A stretch of DNA of 64,000 bases, from NCBI GenBank assembly GCA_913030895.1, contig CAJWGK010000002.1, forward strand, positions 16,810-80,809, written 5' to 3'. The stretch comes from an uncultured Flavobacteriaceae bacterium. Its GTDB lineage: Bacteria > Bacteroidota > Bacteroidia > Flavobacteriales > Flavobacteriaceae. Shown here piece after piece: positions 1 through 9,185 of this stretch. The notes beneath the pieces are model-generated. The model was not told the origin of the DNA. It did no database searches and worked only from the letters and a program-made list of their open reading frames with translations. The position numbers were made by a program, and so were the translations under genes. Numbering within the stretch: the stretch's first letter is position 1; each line of letters starts with the position of its first letter.

Positions 1-882
1 ATCCATTTCCTTTAGCGTTCCTACCACGAAATCTACCACAGCTTGCGTATCGTTCCCGTCAATGTATCCACCATCAGCGGCATCGGCAATTTGTTCAAGT
101 ATTTCGGCATTTCTCTTGGTGATGACCGTCTCCCCTTCCATATCTTTCTTATAGGATTCTACTATCCCTTTCCTCTTTATTGGAATGGGGGCTCCTTCAT
201 CAGAACCTACTCCGAAAGTGAAAATTCTTATTCCCATAGCTGAAGCCCGATTTGCTGCTGATTCAGCTTCCTCTGAGTGATCCTCTCCGTCCGAAACTAA
301 AAATACCACACGATTGGTTTGATCTTCATCATCAAAAAATGTTCCTGATAAGTCCAATGCAGCATCCAAAGCGGTTCCCTGAGAAGATAGCATGTCGGTA
401 TTTAGCGCCTGTAAAAAGATTTTAGCAGCACCATAATCTGTAGTAATTGGCAGCTGAGGAATTGCCTGAGCTGCATAGGCGATAATGCCTATACGATCAC
501 TTGCCAATTCATTGATAATGGCTGAAACCAAACGTTTAGACTTCTCTAATCGGTTAGGCGCAATATCCTCGGCTAACATACTCTTAGAGACATCAATAGC
601 AAAAACAATATCCACACCCTCTCTTTTTACGGTTTCCAATTGCGTTCCAATTTTAGGATTTACAAGACCCACGATTAAAAATGAAACCCCTAAAGTCAAC
701 AAAAGCAATTTTAGGACAGGTTTAAACTTGGATCGGTTTGGACTTAATTTTTCCATGAGTGAAGATTGGGCAAAGCGGGTTTGGACGTTTCTCTTCCATC
801 TTGCAACCACCAAATAACCAATCCATAACACTGGTAAAATACTAAAGAAGTATAAGTAAAATGGCGTATCCAACTGGTACAT
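1..882 (-). CDS. batB: BatB-like VWA-domain membrane protein (3' end cut by window edge)
   Basis: This gene is absent from the ORF track because it has no stop inside the window; I read it by translating the minus strand from the ATG at 882. The 294 visible codons give two hydrophobic segments (about residues 8-26 and 56-74) and then a von Willebrand A domain. The MIDAS motif is intact: DVSKS at 97-101, a GTALD threonine and SDGED later. It starts 1 bp after the batA stop, so the two are surely cotranscribed. BatA and BatB form a membrane complex linked to oxidative-stress tolerance in some Bacteroides and spirochetes, but the exact role is unsettled. A TPR region (BatC-like) may follow outside the window. 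Confidence 0.9.
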   Translation of the reverse strand, partial: MYQLDTPFYLYFFSILPVLWIGYLVVARWKRNVQTRFAQSSLMEKLSPNRSKFKPVLKLLLLTLGVSFLIVGLVNPKIGTQLETVKREGVDIVFAIDVSKSMLAEDIAPNRLEKSKRLVSAIINELASDRIGIIAYAAQAIPQLPITTDYGAAKIFLQALNTDMLSSQGTALDAALDLSGTFFDDEDQTNRVVFLVSDGEDHSEEAESAANRASAMGIRIFTFGVGSDEGAPIPIKRKGIVESYKKDMEGETVITKRNAEILEQIADAADGGYIDGNDTQAVVDFVVGTLKEMD

Positions 883-883
883 A

Positions 884-1888
884 TCAAATAAAACTTTTAA
901 ATAGGGTATTTCGGGCCAACCACTCGATCAAAATCAAAGCGAGTGCCAATAAGACCAACAGTCTAAATTTTTCTTCGTAGTTGTAATATTTAAATTCCTC
1001 TACCTCTGTTTTTTCTAGTTTGTTAATCTCATCATAAATCTCCTCAAGCTTTTTGTTGTCAGTAGCCCTGAAGTAAAGTCCCCCTGTGTTTTTTGCAATG
1101 GTTTTCAATAACTCCTCGTCAATCTCGACTTTGGTTAGTCCATACTGAAACTTTCCGTTGGGTAAAATCCCTACTGGTGCTCTTGCAGTTCCATTACTTC
1201 CTAATCCAATGGTGTAGGTCTTAATTGCATATTCTACTGCCAACTCACTGGCAATTTTAGGGTCGATAAAGCCTGAGTTATTCACCCCATCGGTTAGTAA
1301 AATGATAACTTTACTTTTAGCGCGACTATCTTTCAGTCGGTTAACGGCTGTCGCAAGCCCCATACCAATCGCAGTTCCATCTTCAATGATGCCCTCATAT
1401 CGAATTTCACCTAAAGCATTTTTTACAATTGCTTTATCGCTTGTAATGGGTGTTTTGGTATAGCTTTCCCCTGCATAAATGACCAGTCCGATACGATCAC
1501 TGATGCGATCATCAATAAAAGATGTGGCGACCCTTTTAAGGGCAGAAAGTCGGTTAGGCTTTAAATCCTGTGCTAACATACTGGAGGAAACATCAATGGC
1601 CATTACAATATCGATTCCTTTGTTCAATTTAGTTCTGGTTGAAACGTCCATGGTTTGTGGGCGTGCTATTGCCAAAACAATCAAAGCCATGGCAAGAAGT
1701 CTCAATACAAACAAGAGTGGTTGAAGCTTTGCTAAAAAACTTGAATTTTGCTGAAAGCCTTTTAGGGAAGATATCTTCAAAACCGGCTGAGATTTTTTTG
1801 AGGTAAAAAAGTACCATGCTATCACTAGCGGAAGCGATACAAGCAACCACAAGTAATTGGGATTCGCAAAATAAATTCCCTCAAACAT
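884..1888 (-). CDS. batA: BatA-like VWA-domain membrane protein
   Basis: The 334-residue protein has N-terminal membrane segments at about 9-28 and 56-75, a VWA domain with a complete MIDAS (DVSSS at 99-103, EDGTAIG, LTDGVNN), and a C-terminal membrane helix at about 309-326. This is the standard BatA layout: a cytoplasmic or periplasmic VWA domain held by flanking helices. The start lies 2 bp after the stop of the BatD-like gene and the stop is 1 bp before batB, so translation is probably coupled. VWA proteins of this type usually work with MoxR AAA+ ATPases, and one is encoded four genes upstream. The client is unknown. Confidence 0.93.
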   Translation of the reverse strand: MFEGIYFANPNYLWLLVSLPLVIAWYFFTSKKSQPVLKISSLKGFQQNSSFLAKLQPLLFVLRLLAMALIVLAIARPQTMDVSTRTKLNKGIDIVMAIDVSSSMLAQDLKPNRLSALKRVATSFIDDRISDRIGLVIYAGESYTKTPITSDKAIVKNALGEIRYEGIIEDGTAIGMGLATAVNRLKDSRAKSKVIILLTDGVNNSGFIDPKIASELAVEYAIKTYTIGLGSNGTARAPVGILPNGKFQYGLTKVEIDEELLKTIAKNTGGLYFRATDNKKLEEIYDEINKLEKTEVEEFKYYNYEEKFRLLVLLALALILIEWLARNTLFKSFI

Positions 1889-1890
1889 CG

Positions 1891-3525
1891 CTATAATTCT
1901 TTTATAAGTTCAAAACTATCCATGACTCTTTTTTCAATCTCAGTAGCATATCGATCTTCCTTTTCATACAACAAGGTCAAATTGATACCCCCTTTGTCAA
2001 AATCAAACAAATGGGTCATGTAATTACATCTTACTCTTTCGTTTTGTCCTTTTTTGGGATAGTCTAATGTCCCATAAATTTTGAGAGATGGAATTCCCGA
2101 AAGCGTTGTAAATTCCTCTTCTTTTATAAGAATATTTACCGCGCCACGAGACTGAAAATCCTTGATGATGTCATTGATTAATTCTTGGATTTTCTCCTTA
2201 TCTCTAACTTGTTGCTCCTCTTTTGATGGTTTTTCTTCTGCCTGTTTTTGGGGGGCTTTCTGGGTAAATACCAGGTCTATGTAGAAAGGAGAATCATAGT
2301 CCCCAGAGGAAAAACGAAGTGCACCACCCATTTCAGTTTTAATTCGCTTCAATACCTCAGGTGTAGAAATTTTAACTGGTGGTGTTCCATATTGACTTGT
2401 AACCCATTCTTGGTTTTTAAGCTTTATGGTTGGGTAACCCAATAAGGTATCTCTAACTGGATAAAAACCATACACTAAAATCGCTGTTCCTAAGCTTAGC
2501 ACTAATAAAATTCCAAATGATGCAAAACTCCACTGCAGTTGCTTTTTTCTCCTTTTCTTTGCTAATAATTGTTGGTATTCCTCCCTTTCTCTTATCTCCT
2601 CAGGAGTGGGTTCTGGCAATGCTTCTTTGGTTTCAATGACCACTTCCTCAACCAATGCCCTATCCTTGGAAGTTGAACCAAATTCAGGAGTTGATCGAGC
2701 AAATTTTACTAAATCTGCAGTTTGTAAAACAGTCTTAAGATTTTTTATCGTTTCCCGTTCCAGTTCTAATTTCCCCGTTTGCTTCAGGGCTTCCAACTTG
2801 AGCAACAACTCATCTGTGGTACTCTCCAATGCACTAATTTTTGCTTCTTCCTCCAGATAACGTCTCACGACATCGGTCAACCTAGAATAATAATTTTTAT
2901 ACTCTTCTTGTTCACTAGGTGTAACGGATTCTAACGCCTTCAATTCTTCGATAGCACGCTCAAAAGGTGGAAGTTTCTTCCTTAGTGCTTCCCTCCTTTT
3001 TTTTGCAAAAAAGAAACCATAGATCAGTCCAACCAAAATCAATACGGCAAGTAACCCAAAAATTAAACTTCGCGTCAAAGCCTCAAAGTTTTGATCTACC
3101 TGGGCAATCGGCTTAATATCGAATAACTTTTGCTTTAAGGTGTCTACTGGAACGTTGGCAACCTGAATTAATAGAGAGTCTGAGATTTTGGCAAATCCAT
3201 TGATTGAAACTTTCTGTGGAGGCAACCAGTAGGCGCCCGAATCAAATTGAATCAAGGCATATTTCTTGGTGAAAAGGTAGTGACTTTGAGCCCTTAACGT
3301 ATCAATTGGACTTTCCTCGAGAATTTCAAAAGGAGCAAACAGGGCTTGTTCTGGAAAAATAACCTGTACAGTGGAATCAGCTTTCAATTGGAGCGTATAG
3401 TTAATCTGTTCCCCGATACGCATTTTGGTGGTGTCCACTGCCACATTCAATTCATAATCTGACTGACCCCTCAACATACAAAAGGAGAGAATAAACCCTA
3501 AAAAAAGTAAGGCGTTTCTCGTCAT
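1891..3525 (-). CDS. BatD-like membrane protein of the Bat operon
   Basis: The 544-residue protein has a signal peptide (about residues 1-20), an N-terminal beta-rich extracytoplasmic region resembling the BatD/oxygen-tolerance family, a membrane helix at about 154-175, a charged helical cytoplasmic stretch, and a second membrane helix at about 330-352. A C-terminal extracytoplasmic domain of about 190 residues follows. It abuts the DUF58 gene without a gap and runs into batA after 2 bp. The position between DUF58 and BatA is usual in Flavobacteriia. The BatD label rests on operon place and general layout; the C-terminal domain I do not recognise. Confidence 0.75.
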   Translation of the reverse strand: MTRNALLFLGFILSFCMLRGQSDYELNVAVDTTKMRIGEQINYTLQLKADSTVQVIFPEQALFAPFEILEESPIDTLRAQSHYLFTKKYALIQFDSGAYWLPPQKVSINGFAKISDSLLIQVANVPVDTLKQKLFDIKPIAQVDQNFEALTRSLIFGLLAVLILVGLIYGFFFAKKRREALRKKLPPFERAIEELKALESVTPSEQEEYKNYYSRLTDVVRRYLEEEAKISALESTTDELLLKLEALKQTGKLELERETIKNLKTVLQTADLVKFARSTPEFGSTSKDRALVEEVVIETKEALPEPTPEEIREREEYQQLLAKKRRKKQLQWSFASFGILLVLSLGTAILVYGFYPVRDTLLGYPTIKLKNQEWVTSQYGTPPVKISTPEVLKRIKTEMGGALRFSSGDYDSPFYIDLVFTQKAPQKQAEEKPSKEEQQVRDKEKIQELINDIIKDFQSRGAVNILIKEEEFTTLSGIPSLKIYGTLDYPKKGQNERVRCNYMTHLFDFDKGGINLTLLYEKEDRYATEIEKRVMDSFELIKEL

Positions 3526-4392
3526 TTAACCCCTTGATTTAAAATAATTCAACAACTTTTTGACATAACTCTCGTCCAAACGACAATGCAAGGTTCCCGC
3601 TCCATTTTTATGGAAAAGGCTTTCAAATTCACCGACTTGTTTTTTGTACTGCTGGGCATAGGCCTTGCGAACAGTCAAAGATTGGGTATTCACCCAGGCC
3701 GTTTGTCCAGTTTCATTATCCAACATAGGCACCAAACCTAAATTAGGTATGTTTTCTTCATGGCGGTCAAAAATTCTAATTCCAGTCAAATCGTGTTTTT
3801 TTGCTACAATTCTTAATGTTTTTTCATAGTTGCTATCCATGAAGTCTGACATCAAAAAAACAATGGCTTTCTTCTTCATCACACCAGACAAAAATTCTAG
3901 CGCATTACTGATATTTGTTTTTTTACTTTTTGGATCATATTCCAAAAGTTCGCGGATAATTCTCAACACATGAGACCGTCCTTTTTTGGGGGGAATAAAA
4001 AGTTCAACCTGATCTGAAAAAAGAATTAACCCAACTTTGTCATTGTTTTGCATTGCAGAGAAAGATAGTGTCGCTGCTATTTCTGTCAATTCTTCCCTCT
4101 TAAACTGTCCCTGCGTTCCGAATAATTCCGAACCACTGATATCAATCATCAACATTAAAGTCAATTCTCTTTCCTCCTCAAAAACCTTAACAAAAGGTTC
4201 GTTATAACGTGCAGTAACATTCCAATCGATACTTCTCACGTCGTCCCCATATTGGTATTGTCGCACCTCACTAAAAGTCATTCCCCTACCTTTAAAGGTA
4301 CTGTGATACTCCCCGCCAAATATATTATCGCTTAGCCGACGGGTCTTAATTTCAATTTTACGAACTTTTTTTAGGAGCTCCTTAGTGTCCAT
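3526..4392 (-). CDS. DUF58 domain-containing protein
   Basis: The 288-residue protein shows the DUF58 signature IDWNVTAR at about residues 55-62, followed by a degenerate VWA-like fold starting at DISGS (84-88). It has no signal peptide or membrane helix, so it is probably cytosolic. DUF58 genes almost always follow moxR, as here: the MoxR stop is 37 bp upstream and the next gene begins immediately. The family is thought to act as an adaptor or substrate of MoxR ATPases in assembling membrane or cofactor complexes. No biochemical activity is firmly known. Confidence 0.92.
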   Translation of the reverse strand: MDTKELLKKVRKIEIKTRRLSDNIFGGEYHSTFKGRGMTFSEVRQYQYGDDVRSIDWNVTARYNEPFVKVFEEERELTLMLMIDISGSELFGTQGQFKREELTEIAATLSFSAMQNNDKVGLILFSDQVELFIPPKKGRSHVLRIIRELLEYDPKSKKTNISNALEFLSGVMKKKAIVFLMSDFMDSNYEKTLRIVAKKHDLTGIRIFDRHEENIPNLGLVPMLDNETGQTAWVNTQSLTVRKAYAQQYKKQVGEFESLFHKNGAGTLHCRLDESYVKKLLNYFKSRG

Positions 4393-4429
4393 TGATGCTT
4401 AAATTAGTAGTGATGGAGAAGTTTATTGC

Positions 4430-5437
4430 CTAGGGCACCTCAACTTCATTGATGATTTGACTGATCAAATCCTCAGTGGTAACGTTTTCAGCTTCTGCCT
4501 CGTAAGTCAATCCGATTCGGTGACGTAAAACATCATAAATCACCGCCCGTACATCTTCAGGAATGACATAACCGCGATGTTTGAGAAAGGCATGGCATTT
4601 TGCTGCAGTTGCCAAGTTGATACTTCCCCGAGGGGAGGCACCAAAACTGATCAAAGGCTTTATTTTTGCCAAATTATAGTTCTCTGGGTAGCGGGTTGCA
4701 AAAATCAAATCGAGGATGTATTTTTCAATTTTCTCATCCATGTAGATTTCTCTGACAGTAGCCTGTGCAGTTTCAATTTGCTTGGTGGTTACAACTGGTT
4801 TTATTTTCTCAAATGTGTTATTGAGGTTCGAACGAACAATTAATTGTTCTTCTTCAATCTTAGGGTAATCAATAACAGTCTTCAACATAAATCGATCTAC
4901 CTGTGCCTCAGGTAAGGGATAGGTTCCCTCTTGCTCAACGGGGTTTTGGGTCGCCATCACCAAAAACGGTGAGGGGAGTTTAAAAGTTGTGTCTCCAATA
5001 GTGACTTGTTTTTCCTGCATCGCCTCTAGTAAAGCCGACTGCACTTTGGCGGGAGCACGGTTGATCTCATCTGCCAAAACAAAATTGGCGAAAATTGGCC
5101 CTTTTTTGATGGTAAAATCATTCTCCTTGATGTTGTAAATCATCGTCCCGACAACATCAGCAGGTAACAAATCAGGGGTGAACTGAACCCTGCTAAAAGC
5201 ACCTTTTACTGCTTGACTAAGGGTGTTTATCGCAAGAGTTTTAGCCAAACCAGGCACCCCCTCAAGAAGGATATGACCACGACCTAATAAGCCAATTAGT
5301 AAGCGTTCAACCATTTGTTTCTGACCAACGATGACCTTATTGATTTCCATGGTCAATAAATCGACAAAGGCACTTTCCTTTTCAATCTTTTCATTGATTG
5401 CTTTAATATCAACACTCTTGTTTACTGTTTCTTCCAT
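4430..5437 (-). CDS. moxR: MoxR-family AAA+ ATPase
   Basis: The 335-residue protein is a typical full-length MoxR: Walker A GVPGLAKT at 60-67, Walker B LADEINRAP at about 121-129, sensor-1 TQNP and an arginine-rich C-terminal lid. It heads the five-gene moxR-DUF58-BatD-like-batA-batB operon on the minus strand. MoxR proteins are chaperone-like ATPases that act with VWA-domain partners, and two such partners are encoded downstream. A weak promoter candidate (CAATTTTG, 7 of 8 match to TAnnTTTG) lies about 40 bp upstream at 5474-5481 on the minus strand. The start gives the usual length. Confidence 0.95.
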   Translation of the reverse strand: MEETVNKSVDIKAINEKIEKESAFVDLLTMEINKVIVGQKQMVERLLIGLLGRGHILLEGVPGLAKTLAINTLSQAVKGAFSRVQFTPDLLPADVVGTMIYNIKENDFTIKKGPIFANFVLADEINRAPAKVQSALLEAMQEKQVTIGDTTFKLPSPFLVMATQNPVEQEGTYPLPEAQVDRFMLKTVIDYPKIEEEQLIVRSNLNNTFEKIKPVVTTKQIETAQATVREIYMDEKIEKYILDLIFATRYPENYNLAKIKPLISFGASPRGSINLATAAKCHAFLKHRGYVIPEDVRAVIYDVLRHRIGLTYEAEAENVTTEDLISQIINEVEVP

Positions 5438-5597
5438 TTTCTGTAGCGATTAAAACATTAATTTTCGGGAAAGCAAAATTGAAAATTATTTTTGTGTACC
5501 ATTGTTAACAATTGGTTAAAAATAGGCTGTTTGGTGGTTTTATTGCCCCGTAAATTGTTTCTAATTTAGGATATCGAATTTAAGAGAAATTAAATAG

Positions 5598-6464
5598 ATG
5601 ACAAAAGGCTCAAGGATAATATCTGGAACAATGAACTGGGGGCAATGGGGAAAGCAACTTGATACCGCCGCCATGGCATCCCTCATAGGGAAGTGTATCG
5701 AATTAGGAATCAACACTTTTGACCATGCTGATATTTATGGGGGATACACCACCGAAGCTGAATTTGGCAAGGCTTTCCAACAAACAAAAATCGACAGGGA
5801 AGCACTGTATTTTATTTCCAAATGTGGCATACAATTTCCCACCGACACCAGCCCAGTTTTATTCAACTACTATAGCTATTCTAAATCCTATATCATTCAA
5901 CAAGTCGAGCGTTCTCTCACGAACTTGCAAACGGACTATCTAGACCTACTGTTACTCCACCGTCCAAGCCCCTTGATGGAGGCTGGTGAGATCAACGCCG
6001 CCCTAGACCAGTTAATTGCTCAAGGAAAAATTAAAGCCTTTGGGGTCTCCAACTTTAGCCCCTCACAAATCGATTTGATCAATGAAAATAATCCTATAAT
6101 TTTCAACCAAATTGAATTTTCCCTTTCGCATTTTGAACCCATTTATGATGGTACTTTGGATTATTTAACCCAAAAACAGATTGGAGTGATGGCATGGTCT
6201 CCACTGGGAAAATATTTTAGCAATAAGGACAATCAACAAGAAAGTATACAAAAAACACTTATCCCCCTAAAAGAAAAATACAATGCAGAGGAAGATCAGT
6301 TGCTATTGGCATGGATAATGAAGCACCCTGCAAATGTCCTTCCAGTTATTGGAACCACCTCAGAAAATCGTATGAAAAAAGCGTTAAAGGCGGGCGAAAT
6401 TGAACTGGATGAAATTGACTGGTTTTCGCTTTTGGTTGCAAGTCAAGGTCATAAAATGCCATAA
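5598..6464 (+). CDS. Aldo/keto reductase
   Basis: The 288-residue protein is an NADPH-dependent oxidoreductase of the aldo/keto reductase TIM-barrel family. The catalytic tetrad is visible: Asp and Tyr in FDHADIYGG (about 41-49), Lys in FISKCG (about 75) and His in LLLLHRPSP. The C-terminal NADP-binding part includes PVIGTT. It resembles the YdhF-type reductases. It is transcribed away from the moxR operon and sits 4 bp upstream of a 26-codon ORF leading into the AlbA_2 gene. The physiological substrate cannot be read from the sequence. Confidence 0.92.
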   Translation: MTKGSRIISGTMNWGQWGKQLDTAAMASLIGKCIELGINTFDHADIYGGYTTEAEFGKAFQQTKIDREALYFISKCGIQFPTDTSPVLFNYYSYSKSYIIQQVERSLTNLQTDYLDLLLLHRPSPLMEAGEINAALDQLIAQGKIKAFGVSNFSPSQIDLINENNPIIFNQIEFSLSHFEPIYDGTLDYLTQKQIGVMAWSPLGKYFSNKDNQQESIQKTLIPLKEKYNAEEDQLLLAWIMKHPANVLPVIGTTSENRMKKALKAGEIELDEIDWFSLLVASQGHKMP

Positions 6465-6467
6465 TCG

Positions 6468-6548
6468 ATGAAAAGAAAAATTGCGTTTTCAGTAATACTT
6501 GCCAAAGAGGATCGAGTCAAAACCCAGAAGAATTTCCTACAGTTATGA
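6468..6548 (+). CDS. Possible 26-codon leader ORF
   Basis: A short ORF begins with ATG 4 bp after the aldo/keto reductase stop and ends at a TGA that overlaps the ATG of the next gene in an ATGA arrangement. The peptide is basic and has no recognisable motif. It is too short for the ORF track. It may be a leader that couples translation of the AlbA_2 gene, or it may be chance in a coding-dense region. Confidence 0.25.
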   Translation: MKRKIAFSVILAKEDRVKTQKNFLQL

Positions 6549-7681
6549 TCAACAAACGCCTACTGGTCAAAAGCTTATTATCCCAAAACGATGAAAATAG
6601 TTTTTACGACAAAAAGCTGAAGATCAACTTAGGTTCTAAAGAGGGAAAAGCCAAATTCCTTAAACACATTTGCGCGCTTTCCAACAGCAACCCCAAAAAT
6701 AATTCCTATATCGTTATTGGCGTAGAAGATGAAGGAAACAAAATTGTGGGTGTTGATTTTTTTGACGATAGCAAGCTGCAAAACCTCATCAATGCTTATT
6801 TGGAGAACCCACCTAGAGTATCTTATGAGAACATTCATTTTCCACATTTACCCAATGGAAAAGTGGTTGGCTTGGTGACAATTATGCCCAATCAAGCGTT
6901 GACCTCCCTAAGAAAAAATATCTGGAAATATTATGGGGGTAGTGTTTTTGTGAGAGAAGGTAGTATCTCTCTTCCTAAAATATTCGACATTAAAATTGAG
7001 GACAACAACAGTGCTTTGGTTACCAAGATTGAAACCCATGCAGAAAATAATATCCAACTTACACTGGATGGAGTAGTAGATTTTCTAGGAGCACATGGTG
7101 ACGAACTGGTCAAAAAATACCAAGTTTTTAAAGAAGTATTTGTGTTGTGTTGGGCGGGTTTAGAAAAAAGAAATAAAGGCAGAGTCTACTACTCCCGTGT
7201 GGATATCGAATTGATCAATGAGCAGGTCAAGCTTTTTTATTCTAACCTGGACGAGGTGGAAATCCAGTGGGACGAGAATGCGTTTATCATCACAGAATAC
7301 GTCAGGCTGAATATAGAGAATCAATACAGGTTTTTCCCTCTAGAAGAGGTGAAAATTATTTTTAAGGAAAATGGCACTTACCAAATGGAAACTGAACTTT
7401 TGTTTTCCCCCCCAGAAATGGACAAAAAAAGTTTGTTTCACCGCTTAAATGCCAATAACGCCCTTTTAAAAAAAATGGAAAAAGGCATATCCCTTAGCCC
7501 TTCAGAACAGGAGGATCTATACCAAATAGCTCCTAGTTATATGCTCTGTTATCTGAATAATTTGGAAACCGCAAAAGAACAACTCATACGATCTCAGAAA
7601 CTACTCCGTGCTCAAGGGGAATCGGTTTACGAAACCTTTAAAGATACACAACGCATTTTGAGAAAAATTAAATACAATTGA
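6545..7681 (+). CDS. AlbA_2 (Schlafen-type) domain protein
   Basis: The N-terminal 130 or so residues match the AlbA_2 (divergent AAA-4/Schlafen) domain: a stretch ending in LSNSNPKNNSYIVIGVEDEG and a later FVREGS motif. That domain occurs in putative nucleic-acid-binding or RNase-related proteins. The remaining 250 residues are charged and unrecognised. There is no signal peptide or membrane helix. Stand-alone flavobacterial proteins of this size are usually annotated only as ATP-binding protein. I see no toxin, antitoxin or defence partner beside it: the next gene is a broken GIN-domain gene. The ATG overlaps the stop of the 26-codon ORF. Confidence 0.75.
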   Translation: MINKRLLVKSLLSQNDENSFYDKKLKINLGSKEGKAKFLKHICALSNSNPKNNSYIVIGVEDEGNKIVGVDFFDDSKLQNLINAYLENPPRVSYENIHFPHLPNGKVVGLVTIMPNQALTSLRKNIWKYYGGSVFVREGSISLPKIFDIKIEDNNSALVTKIETHAENNIQLTLDGVVDFLGAHGDELVKKYQVFKEVFVLCWAGLEKRNKGRVYYSRVDIELINEQVKLFYSNLDEVEIQWDENAFIITEYVRLNIENQYRFFPLEEVKIIFKENGTYQMETELLFSPPEMDKKSLFHRLNANNALLKKMEKGISLSPSEQEDLYQIAPSYMLCYLNNLETAKEQLIRSQKLLRAQGESVYETFKDTQRILRKIKYN

Positions 7682-7727
7682 TCGATAATTTTAACATTTA
7701 ATCCAAAAAAAAATTAAAGGGTTTTTG

Positions 7728-7735
7728 TAGCTTTG
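7728..7735 (+). promoter_or_regulatory. Bacteroidota -7 promoter element before the GIN remnant
   Basis: TAGCTTTG is an exact match to TAnnTTTG, 22 bp before the ATG at 7758. An apparently intact promoter remains in front of a broken gene. Confidence 0.55.
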
Positions 7736-7757
7736 GGATACCCAAAACTAAAACCTA

Positions 7758-7969
7758 ATGAAATCTACTTATGCTGCAGCAAGCTTTTGCTTGTTGTCTT
7801 TAATGCTGAAAATGCCAAAATCAGAATATCTGGATCGGGTGACGCACAGTTAGTCGCCAACTCTCATTTGAACGCTAGGATAAGTGGATCGGGTGATATA
7901 CAATATAAAGGAAGTCCAAATGAAGTGGACGTCAAGGTCTCTGGAAGTGGTTCAATCACCAAAGAATAA
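7758..7969 (+). pseudogene. Remnant of a GIN-domain (DUF2807) secreted protein
   Basis: The C-terminal half of this stretch reads as two and a half glycine-serine beta repeats of the head-GIN domain (RISGSGD, RISGSGDIQY, KVSGSGS), the end of a DUF2807 protein. Intact family members run well over 200 residues, but only about 60 remain. The ATG at 7758 starts a signal-peptide-like run (MKSTYAAASFCLLSLML) in a different reading frame from the GIN repeats. The simplest reading is an internal deletion that fused the leader out of frame to the last part of the domain. The ORF-track start (TTG at 7733) lies inside the promoter element and is not credible. Confidence 0.7.
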
Positions 7970-7973
7970 GGAG

Positions 7974-9185
7974 TTAAAACTCATTTAAACCCTCGGGATA
8001 AAGAAAGTGATTATAGGGGAATCGGGTAATGTGAATTTTACGTGTTTCGGCATAAACCCGTTCTCTAAAAACCTGAAGATTTTCTTTATTTATAGCAGAG
8101 ATAAATAGGGCTCTATCGTTTATGCGGTGCATCCAAGTGTTTTGCCACTCCTCGAGGGAATAGTGATGTTGGGTCCGTTCAGCGATTAAATCGGTTTCAT
8201 CCCAAGGCGCTGGTTCGTAGGCATCTATTTTATTAAAGACCATCAAGGTGGGTTTATCGAGACTATTAATTTCTTTTAAAATTTGATTCACGGATTCAAT
8301 GTGTTCTTCGAAATTGGGGTGTGAAATATCTACCACGTGCAGTAACAAATCCGCCTCTTGGACTTCGTCTAGGGTGCTTTTAAAAGACTCCACCAACTGA
8401 GTAGGTAGTTTACGAATAAACCCTACGGTATCACTCAACAAGAAAGGTAAATTTCCAATTACCACTTTTCGAACCGTGGTATCCAAAGTGGCAAATAATT
8501 TGTTTTCGGCAAAAACCTCACTTTTGGCAATGACATTCATTAAGGTAGATTTCCCTACATTGGTATAGCCAACAAGTGCCACCCGAACGAGTGCCCCGCG
8601 ATTTCCTCTTTGGGTAGCCATTTGTTTGTCTATTGTCTTAAGTTTTTTCTTAAGTAAGGAGATTTTATCCCTAACGATCCGGCGGTCAGTTTCAATTTCT
8701 GTTTCCCCAGGACCACGCATGCCAATCCCTCCTCGTTGTCTCTCTAGGTGTGTCCACAGTCCTTTTAGTCGGGGCAAAAGGTATTCATACTGCGCCAGTT
8801 CAACTTGAGTACGGGCATAACTGGTTTGTGCTCGTTGGGCAAAAATATCCAAGATAAGACCAGTACGGTCTAATATTTTACACCGCAAGATTTTTTCAAT
8901 ATTACCTTGTTGTGCCGGGGTAAGTTCGTCATCGAAAACTACGGTAGTCACCTCATTTTCTTCCACATAGTCCTCCACCTCCTGCATTTTACCAGTACCT
9001 ATAAATGTTTTGGGATTTGGGATTTGCATCTTTTGAACGAATCGTCTAAGCACATTCCCCCCTGCTGTTAGGGCTAAAAAAGCCAATTCATCGAGATATT
9101 CTTTCGATTGAGATTCATCCTGCTGGCTGTTGATGATTCCAATAATAACTGTTTTTTCAAGAACGAGCGATTTGGCTTCAATCAT
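7974..9185 (-). CDS. hflX: GTPase HflX
   Basis: The 403-residue protein has the HflX N-terminal domain, the family signature GPGETEIETDRR at about residues 174-185, a coiled linker, and a GTPase domain with G1 GYTNVGKST, G3 DTVGF and G4 NKID. HflX binds the 50S subunit and splits stalled or hibernating ribosomes under stress. Its start overlaps the end of lpxH by 8 bp, so the two form a coupled lpxH-hflX pair. The gene ends 4 bp from the GIN remnant on the opposite strand, with no visible terminator. Confidence 0.96.
   Translation of the reverse strand: MIEAKSLVLEKTVIIGIINSQQDESQSKEYLDELAFLALTAGGNVLRRFVQKMQIPNPKTFIGTGKMQEVEDYVEENEVTTVVFDDELTPAQQGNIEKILRCKILDRTGLILDIFAQRAQTSYARTQVELAQYEYLLPRLKGLWTHLERQRGGIGMRGPGETEIETDRRIVRDKISLLKKKLKTIDKQMATQRGNRGALVRVALVGYTNVGKSTLMNVIAKSEVFAENKLFATLDTTVRKVVIGNLPFLLSDTVGFIRKLPTQLVESFKSTLDEVQEADLLLHVVDISHPNFEEHIESVNQILKEINSLDKPTLMVFNKIDAYEPAPWDETDLIAERTQHHYSLEEWQNTWMHRINDRALFISAINKENLQVFRERVYAETRKIHITRFPYNHFLYPEGLNEF

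Noticed and set aside
485-817. 110-codon + strand ORF in the track
   Set aside because: It is antisense to the partial batB gene, whose minus-strand translation has an intact VWA MIDAS.
884-5437. MoxR-VWA operon as a novel ternary system
   Set aside because: The gene order moxR-DUF58-BatD-like-batA-batB is a well-known Bacteroidota operon, so it is not new even though its function is unsettled.
6545-7681. AlbA_2 gene as part of a defence system
   Set aside because: Schlafen-type domains occur in some defence loci, but the neighbours are an aldo/keto reductase, a broken GIN-domain gene and hflX, with no nuclease, ATPase or mobile partner.
7733-7969. Track ORF of 78 codons as an intact small protein
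   Set aside because: It begins with a TTG inside the promoter element, and its C-terminal half is only the last part of a DUF2807 domain, so a remnant is the better reading.
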